The translations under genes were made by a program, and so were the position numbers. From assembly GCA_003255025.1 (NCBI GenBank), contig QANY01003934.1, forward strand, positions 186,001 to 250,000: DNA of 64,000 nucleotides, in the 5' to 3' direction. Below, one piece after another: positions 56,651 to 64,000 of the stretch (position 1 is the stretch's first letter; each line of letters starts with the position of its first letter). Below the pieces are notes generated by a model that was not told the origin of the DNA, made no database searches, and saw only the letters and a list, made by a program, of their open reading frames with translations. The DNA is from Datisca glomerata (lineage: Eukaryota > Streptophyta > Magnoliopsida > Cucurbitales > Datiscaceae).

Positions 56651-57042
56651 TACCAAAAAAATCACATTTTTTTTCATATTTTTTAGAATAATTCGGGGAA
56701 TATGCGTATTCACCAATATTGATATGGTTCATCATTCACACATAAGGATCAAATCGGCCTTCATAAAAATCTATCTTAACTCGACCCATTAATGGTCACA
56801 TATGTTGATATAACTGAATGACATGAATTATGATGTGGATGTGTAACATGAAAATTTCATCTATTGTGATCTTAACATGCTTATTTTTAACTCGTACACC
56901 TTCAAACCTTAGTGAGATCAAAGTATACCAGAATCAATGTGAAAAAAAATAAAACTTTAATTCTAGAGAAAATAACCTCAAAATATCCATAAACTAAAAT
57001 AACTAAAAATATGTATGTATCATAAGAGCATTAAAAATTACA

Positions 57043-60000
57043 AACTCTCACTAAAACTGAATATCATCAATCGATATGACACAATATGACACACATACGA
57101 GTAATGTGCTCATAAAACTATTTGGTGGCAATTCCTTAGTCAGCAAATCCATAATCATGGAGTTTGTTATGATGTACTCTATAGATAATAGTCCACTCTG
57201 AACAACTGACTTATTGCCAAAAAATAACTTGAGTGAGCTCTCAATACTGTCTACCATGTGCAGCCCCATGACAAATTCTGCAGCCATAATCCGTCAATAG
57301 ACGTCTCACAACATGTGATGAACTCTGCTGTCATGGTGGAAGAGGCTATAAATGACTGTTTAACACTCTTCCATGAGACAACACATATAGCCAATAGAAA
57401 AATATAGATTTCATACTATCTAGGCATCTAAGAAAATCAGAGCCAATATACCGAGTGATCTCAATCTGATATGACCTTCTATATATGACCACCTAGTCTT
57501 TTATTCTCTTTAACTACTGTAAGACCTGTTTAGCTACTTTCTAATGATCTATGCCTGGATTGCTCAAATATCTATCTAACATCCCAGTAACGTACGTAAT
57601 TCCTGAAGGCGTACAAACCTGAGCATACAAGAAACTCCCTACTGCTGATGCACATGGAATCTTCTACATTTTCTTTTCCTCAAAGTCATTCTTAGGGAAT
57701 TTGTTGAGACTAAACTTATCTTCCTTAACCATAGGGGTATCACTTGGTTTGCTGTCATGCATGTCATATCTTTTAAAAAAAATTCAATATAACTCTTCTA
57801 TGATAATCCAAGAACACCCCCAGAGCAATCTCAGTGTATGGATACCTAATCCAAAAAGGTGTCACCAAGATCTTCCACCTCAAAATTCATAGCTAGAAAT
57901 CACTCAATGTCTTGCAATAAGCTTGTATCATGCTAGAAGCAAGATGACATTAACATATATAACCAAAAAAATATGCTTGCTCCCACAGAACTTATGGTAT
58001 AGACAATCATCGACAAAATTCATCTCAAAACTAAACGGAGTGATCACTTGATGAAACTTGAAATATCATTGTTGAGATGCTTGCATGAGCCTATAGACGG
58101 ATTTTTTAAGCTTGCAAACCATAATCTTTAGATCTCCCGACTCAAAGTTTTCTGACTGCACCATAGAGATTATCTCATCAATGTTACCATTAATAAACAT
58201 TGTCTTCATATCTATCAGATGTAACTCAAGAATAAATGCGCTACCAATGCTATAAAGAGTCTTTGTACCTTTTCACATTACATTTTGAATCCATTTTGGT
58301 CTAAAATATACATTTGCAAGCAATCATTTTTGCACCTTCTAGCAATGGAAGAAGATCCCACACGTCATTTGTCCTTCATAGACTTAATTTCTTCATTCAT
58401 GACATCAATCTACTCTTGAGAAATAGAGCTTTCCATTGCTTAATGGAAGTTGATTAGATCATCATCCATCATCACTCCAATGTTACCTCATATTCTTGAA
58501 GAAATGTAACACAATCATCTAGCACTGCACTTCTTCACTCTCTAATGGATCTCCTTAATAACATAAGTGCTTGAGATGCTAGATTTTATTTTTTCAGAAT
58601 AATTTCTTGAATGGGAGGTTCTCCGACATTGTCTTGATCTTCGTTTGATATAATTGCTATGGTTAGTGTAAGACTCGTTGTTTTTTCAAAGTTCGGATAA
58701 AAAGGTGGACTGGCCCGTAATATGAACTAATAACTATAGAACTGATAACTAACTCATCTCTTCACATTATCTAGATCTAGAAAAATAACCAGTCAAGATA
58801 TGTTATATTGGTCATATCATTTTAGCAAATGAAATATTTTTTGTAATAAAAAAACAAATCTCATTATAAGTTGTGAAGCAACAAAAGTATGCGGATAAAT
58901 GGAGGGTTGAAAAAAAGAGAGAGAAAGAATAGATCAAATGATATATGATTCCAAGATAGAATATGTAAGGTCTATGAGAAAGCTCATAAAAATTAGTTGA
59001 ATAAATCAATAATACTGGTTGATTTTGTATTAGATGATGTGTTGTGAGCAATGGGTAATGGAATCCTCATCAATGCTAATAACATTTATGTGAATATCAA
59101 TATATTCCTCCTCAAAGATAAAAACTATAACCGTATCTCACCCCGCAAACTCAACATCATAAAAGAATCCAAAAATTTATGTCTCAAAATTTGACTTAGT
59201 CGTGGGATCATAAAATTTGTACCTCATGGATCTTTTAGAGTATTCAGAAAAATAGCAACTCACCATCCTTGAGTCATGCTTCTTTGCATTAGGACTATAA
59301 GGCCTTGCTTCAGCTGGACATCCCAAAACATGCAAATGTATTATACTAGGCTTCTTGCCTGTCCAAAGTTCATATGAGGTTTTGGCAATCACTTTAGTTG
59401 AAACTTTTTTAAGGATATACATAGTAGTCTTACTCATCACCATGTCCTTAAGTGTTCTGTTTTGGCATACCTCTAGAAACTTAGCAATGGTCCAGGATGT
59501 TGTTCACCAGAACCATAATATATGCCATAGTACTCACCATCATAGTTAGGTCTGGCGATTTTGATCATTTTGCTGAGTTGATTCTCAACTTCAGCCTTAA
59601 AAATTTTAAACACGTATAGTGAATCTATCTTTTCATGAATGGGATATACGCAGCAATATCTAAAAAATTATCTATGAATGTTATAAAGTATTGTTGACAA
59701 TTTAAAGCAACAATAATGAATGACCCACAAATATCCAAAAGTAAAGTTCTAAGACATCCTGAGTCTTGTTGGTTTTAAATCTCCTTTTATTCGTTTGTTT
59801 TTCTTTTATACAATTATCACAGACATAAAAGTCTGTGAAGTCTAAGGGATCAAGAAATTTGTTTGACACTATTCTCTTTATTCTCCGTCTAGTGATATGA
59901 CATAATTTCTTGTGCCATACGTAATTGAATTCTCACAGGTTAGTCTTCTTTTCATACCTCTTGTATTTAAATGTAGATAGTCATTGGATGAAGTAATTTT

Positions 60001-60290
60001 ATTAAGTAAATAAATATTATCGTAACTTGATAACGAACCAGAACTAACCAAATTTGAATGACAAAAATAAACTAAATTTATTATCTCCAAATGAACAAAC
60101 ATAACAATTTTTGTCCAAAATAGAATCAGAATTTAGATTTCATCAAAAAGTTGGTACAATAAATGTTTCATTAAGATCCAAATAAAATTCAGTCTTTAAC
60201 GATAATCTAAATTTCTCAATTGACTCAACTTCAACTATCTTGTCGTTTCCCACACAGATGTATCTTTCAACATTACCCTGCACAGACATA
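57043..60290 (-). pseudogene. Ty1/copia polyprotein, decayed
   Basis: Minus strand, high to low coordinates. GAG-pre-integrase comes first (VWHKKLCHITRRRIKRI and CDNCIKEKQT, about 59940-59800), then the integrase C-terminal block (SYELWTGKKPSIIHLHVLGC, 59177-59443). RT pieces follow (57700-58300; NFEVEDLGDTF, then DCSGGVLGLS). The RNase H end is at 57051-57287 (VVDSIES, YIITNSMIMDLLTKELPPNSF). The catalytic YVDD is replaced by YVNV (57946-57957) with a nearby 1-nt deletion. A purine tract (AGTGAGAGTT) and a TG at 57042 could mark the 3' LTR start. Many stops. No 5' LTR was found on the right, where another element begins. Confidence 0.8.
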
Positions 60291-60877
60291 CTTATACAGG
60301 CAAAATTTTACATGACACGTGGCAAGATCTAGACCTAAAACTCAATCGAAGAGATGATAGAGCGAGAACCGTAGAATCAACTAGGCGTTATAAAGAACAG
60401 ACCAATCAGACGAAAGTACATGGATTACCAATATGACAATCTAAAGAAAAGTTAATCAAGATATTGGATTGATCAGACGGTCGAGATTTACTAAGTTGTT
60501 AATGTTGATAAGCTAGATCTCAGATAATATTCTGTTGATCCTATTTTCAGATAGAATTAGATAAGTTGTATCAGATTCTATGTAACTGATTGAAGGCCTA
60601 TAAATAAAGTCAAGATGTAACTCTAAAAAGAAAAAGAAAAACAACTTTCAATACCATTAATAAACAAGCTGACTATGCAGTTTGCATTAGCCTTGTAAAC
60701 CCTTTTTTCCATAATGAAATAATATCAAAATCTCCCCGTGATTTTTCTTCCCTTTAAAGTTTTTTCAGGTAAATCATGGTGTTATTATTCTCTCTCTTAA
60801 TTATTCTCTATATTTTCATATTATAATGTAGGGAATTCATAATCAATTCTAAAATATCATGAATTTTTTTCTTTACA
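60278..60877 (+). repeat. 5' LTR of a plus-strand LTR element (start approximate)
   Basis: Contains TATAAATA at 60599-60606, AATAAA at about 60655 and a terminal TTTACA at 60872-60877. The next bases, TTTTGTGCTTTCATTGAGAG, are like the word directly after 5' LTRs in a set of plant Tat-like elements. The left boundary is uncertain; the second LTR must lie beyond this window. Confidence 0.55.
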
Positions 60878-61324
60878 TTTTGTGCTTTCATTGAGAGATG
60901 AGAAAAAACTCAAGAAATCTCTCCCTTATATGCTCAAAATCAAATCAAATGCGCTTCCAACAATGGAAGTAGAAGAAGAAATGGATGCGGAAGTAGTAAC
61001 GAAAATGACTATGAAACTGAAAACAGAGCGAAGAATGGTAAATTCACTCATTCGTATTTGATTTGATTTATCTATTTTGTACAATTGTTATTTAAACAAA
61101 TTACTATTAACACAATTGGTGGAATTGAATTTTACAAATTCAACAACCACCACGAGGGGCCAATGAAACCCACAAGCTGCCACCCGCGGACTACCAGACG
61201 ATCAAAGCTCCGCCTACGACACCTAGGCTAAAAGCAACTGAAGCAAAAAAAAAGAGGAAAGTGATCAGAAATGAAATCCATTCGAAGGAAGGATGAGTTA
61301 AAAAAAATTAGAGCAGAGAAGATA

Positions 61325-61745
61325 AGTTGAGCTCATAAATCTTAGACCATAAGAGCTTGAAAAGTTCAGAAAAGCTCATAAAGCTCAGACCAGAAGAACT
61401 CAAAAAGTTCAGAAAAGCTCAGATCAGAAGAGCTCAGAGAGCTTAGACCAGAAAAACTCATAAATCTCAGATAAGAAAAGCTTATAAATCTCATACCAGA
61501 AGAGCTCATAAAGCTCAGAGAGCTTAGAAAATTAAGAAAATCTAATAAAACTCAGACAAAAAAATCTCATAAATCGCAGGCCAGAAAAGCTCATAAAGTA
61601 CAGACCAGAAGAGCTTAAAAAGCTCAGAAAACGCATATCAGAAGAGTTTCAGAAAGCTCATACCATAAAACTCATAAAGCTCAAACCAGAATAACTTAGA
61701 AAGCTCAGAAAGCGCATATCACAATAGCTCAGAAAGCTCAAATCA
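61325..61745 (+). repeat. ~24 bp tandem array
   Basis: About 17 degenerate copies of 'agctcagaccagaagagct' with short extensions. Confidence 0.85.
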
Positions 61746-61993
61746 AAAAAGTCAAAGTCAACGCTTTAAATAGAAGAGCTGAAGTCAGAGCTTCAGAATA
61801 GAAAAGCTGAAGTCAAAGTTTTAGAATGGTAAAGTTGAAGTCAAAGCTTCAGAACAGACAGGTTAAAGTCAGAGCTTTAGAACAAAAAAGGTGAAATGAG
61901 AGCTTTGGAACAGAAAAGTTGAAGTCCGAGCTTCAGAACATAAAGTAGAAGTCAGAAATTTAGAACATAGAAGTTTCAGCGCTTTAGAAAAGA
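61743..61993 (+). repeat. 28 bp tandem array
   Basis: Seven to nine copies of a 28 bp unit ('agaaaagctgaagtcagagc' then 'ttcagaac'). Unit starts include 61771, 61799 and 61827. Confidence 0.9.
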
Positions 61994-62402
61994 AAAATCT
62001 AGTATTTTAAGAGTATCATAATTTTAGAACAAAAATTTGAAAGAATTTCATAATAGAAATTCATTAGAAAAAGAAAAATTGTTAAAGAAAGAATTTTAGA
62101 GTAGAAATTCCAGAGAAAAGAAGAACAAAGATCACGTTCACTCTAGTCAAGAAAGCTGTCACTTCAGAACGGGAAAGTTGTTTCTTCATTACAGAATGGG
62201 AAAGCAAAAAAGACAGCCATTCAAATTTTTAGAACGGAAGGCCACTACTTGATATCCCTTCAAATGGACTTTATGAGAAAATAAAAGATGCACAAACAGC
62301 AAGAACGGTAATGTCCTGACAACAGAAACGGAAATGTCTTAACAACAGAAGTGAGAACGGGAGCGGAAATGAAAACTGAAACGAAAAAAGCAGGAAGAAA
62401 AA

Positions 62403-63200
62403 TTGCATGGCGAGTCACATAATTATAAAGATATGGGAGTCTGCTTCATGGAGAATTTTACAGAATTCATGTTGGGCTCCAGATCAAAAGTATGGTAGTC
62501 TTCGTACATGAAAGTAAACTTAATTACATCTTTCAAATTTATTTTTTAACTGAATTAAGCAGGCTTACATAGCATATAATATGTCATGAGAAAGATGTAG
62601 ATGTCTATTGTTTGAAGAATTTTGCAAAATTTGATTTGGAGCTCATAAAAAAAGTTATGACGATTCTCATGAAGGCTGCTCAGGAAAGTAGAATATACAG
62701 AACCTTAAATTTAAAAATTAAACTGCATTGACTGGGGCCAATTGCATGACAAATCTTATATCAATGGAAAGATACATAAATGTACTTTGTGAAGAATTTT
62801 ACGGAAATCAATTTTAGCTCTTGATCAAAAGTGATGGTAGCTCTCGTTGGTGCTATTCAGGAAAGTAAACATATGAAGACTTTTTAAATTTAATTTATGA
62901 TTGTATAAATTTTGATAACATTACATAGACAAAATATATTATTAGAAATATGTAGATGTCTACTTCTTGAAGAATTTTGCAGAAGTTGATTAGGAGCTCA
63001 CGGGAAAAATTTATGATAATTCTCATGGAGGCTGCTCAGGAAATGGATTATGCAGACCGATCAAATTTGAAAATTAAACTGTATTTACTTGAAGCCAAAC
63101 ACATGGTGAATTTCACATCATCAGAAAGATACAAAATTTTACTTATTGTAGAATTTTATAGAATTCAATTTGGAGATTCTGATCAAAAGTTATGACTGCT
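62403..63200 (+). repeat. ~175 bp units arranged as ~352 bp dimers
   Basis: Five copies around 'gaagaattttgcagaa' at about 62451, 62612, 62790, 62964 and 63147. Copies 2 and 4 share 'atgtagatgtcta' and 'ggctgctcaggaaa'. Copies 1, 3 and 5 share 'gatcaaaagt'. So alternate copies are more alike. The 72-codon frame at 62977-63195 is an artefact. Confidence 0.8.
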
Positions 63201-63255
63201 TACAAGACAAATACTTGACGTCAACTTTCTTTCTTCTTCAATAACAATGGAAATT

Positions 63256-63985
63256 AGGGCGTGAGTCCTTGAGAGCAGGCAGTTCGTAAGTCCTATTCTC
63301 TAAAGTAACTAAGGTGTAAATCCTTGGGAGGGGCAGTTCATAAGTTCTACTCTCAGAAAGAACTAAGGGCGTAAGTCCTTGGGAGGGACAATTCATAAGT
63401 CTTACTCTCACAAGGAACTAAGGGCGTAACTCTTTAGGAGGGGCAATTCATAAGTCATACTCTTAGAATGAACTAAGTGCGTAAGTCCTTGGGAGGGATA
63501 GTTCATAAGTCCTACTCTCAGAAAGAACTAGGGGCATAAGTCTTGTGGAGGGGAAATTCATAAGTCCTACTCTCAGAATGAAGACTGAGACATTGTTCTT
63601 TATTTGAACCTAAGTCCTTGGGAGTAGACAGTTCATGAGACATTCTCCCAGAATGCAAAAAAATGTAAACGGGGCCATGGTTCTTTATTTGAACCTAAGT
63701 CCTTCAAAACAAGCAGTTCATAAGTCATACTCTCAGAAAGAACTCGGGGCGTAAGTCCTTAAGGGGCCATTTATAGTCATACCCTCAGAATGAAGACGGG
63801 GCCGTAGTTCTTTATTTAAACCTAAGTCCTTGAAATTGGGTAGTTCATAAGTCATATTGTTTGAAGGAAATTAATACGGGGCCATGGTTCTACTTAAAGA
63901 GCCTAAGTCCTTGGGAGCGTCTACGTACGTCGTTTTCAGAAAGGGAAAGTTTGAAAGAAAAGAAAAGGAAACATCCCCTGACTTC
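63256..63985 (+). repeat. ~55 bp tandem array, with longer variants
   Basis: Copies start near 63256, 63312, 63366, 63421, 63476 and 63530 ('gcgtaagtccttgggaggg', 'agttcataagtcctactctc'). Later copies are lengthened by 'gttctttatttgaacc'. Continues to the window end. Confidence 0.85.
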
Positions 63986-64000
63986 AGAACGGAAAAAAGA

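Larger units (their letters stand above)
60878..64000 (+). mobile_element. Internal region of the LTR element: short gag-like start, then tandem arrays
   Basis: A brief acidic frame starts ATG at 60964 (MEVEEEMDAEVV) and meets a splice-donor-like 'atggtaaattc'. After a GC-richer 100 bp (61140-61240) the sequence consists almost wholly of four different tandem repeats, listed separately. No RT or integrase is visible up to the window end. It is consistent with a large non-autonomous retrotransposon. The element runs off the window. Confidence 0.5.

Noticed and set aside
61325..63985. CRISPR-like regular repeats
   Set aside because: Units are contiguous and degenerate with no unique spacers; plant retroelement context.

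Overview
The window looks like TE-dense, AT-rich plant nuclear DNA, most likely from a eudicot. I found no intact host protein-coding gene. Nearly every recognisable protein belongs to a transposable element or an old viral insertion, and nearly all are broken by stops and frameshifts. The only gene that looks functional is a tRNA-Trp(CCA) at 47272-47343 on the minus strand. All family assignments come from reading motifs by eye; no database search was run.

Layout. 1-7.2 kb: AT-rich sequence with three tandem Helitron-like 5' ends (1.6-2.5 kb), a candidate Helitron 3' end (3.2 kb), and a 2.1 kb foldback element (3.3-5.4 kb) that encloses a GC-richer segment with a 97-codon open frame. 7.24-16.05 kb: one member of a repeat family interrupted by a full unit-length endogenous pararetrovirus (Caulimoviridae-like, minus strand, 7554-15345, 7.78 kb between its two primer-binding sites), joined head to head to an inverted 0.3 kb fragment of the same virus. 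18-20 kb: a 2 kb noncoding module with G-box palindromes. 21.8 kb: a Helitron 3' end abutting a Helitron 5' end. 23.7-33.07 kb: a second member of the repeat family holding a Ty3/gypsy gag fragment. It is split by a LINE (25168-32931) whose poly(A) end and 14 bp target duplication are visible. That LINE is itself interrupted by about 3.5 kb of other elements.

33.6-41.2 kb: a composite, probably CACTA-type, made largely of degenerate tandem and inverted repeats, with a hAT-like MITE inside. 41.3-46.4 kb: a foldback MITE split by a minus-strand LTR retrotransposon (LTRs 41317-42001 and 45566-46256) that carries an RT fragment and an indel-free 132 bp tandem array. 47.3 kb: tRNA-Trp. 48215-54157: a Mutator-like element (MULE) with long TIRs and a 9 bp target duplication. 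It contains a decayed MURA-type transposase, a two-exon GRF zinc-finger gene on the opposite strand, and a solo LTR (49270-50571) with a perfect 5 bp target duplication. 57-60.3 kb: a decayed minus-strand Ty1/copia polyprotein. 60.28 kb to the end: the 5' LTR and start of a plus-strand LTR element whose internal region consists of four unrelated tandem arrays.

The window is best read as a stack of nested insertions. In four places target duplications or split repeats give the order of events: LINE into the repeat family, LTR element into the foldback MITE, solo LTR into the MULE gene, and pararetrovirus into the repeat family. The most notable items are the complete-length endogenous pararetrovirus with its inversion junction, the MULE with its embedded GRF gene, and the 132 bp array.
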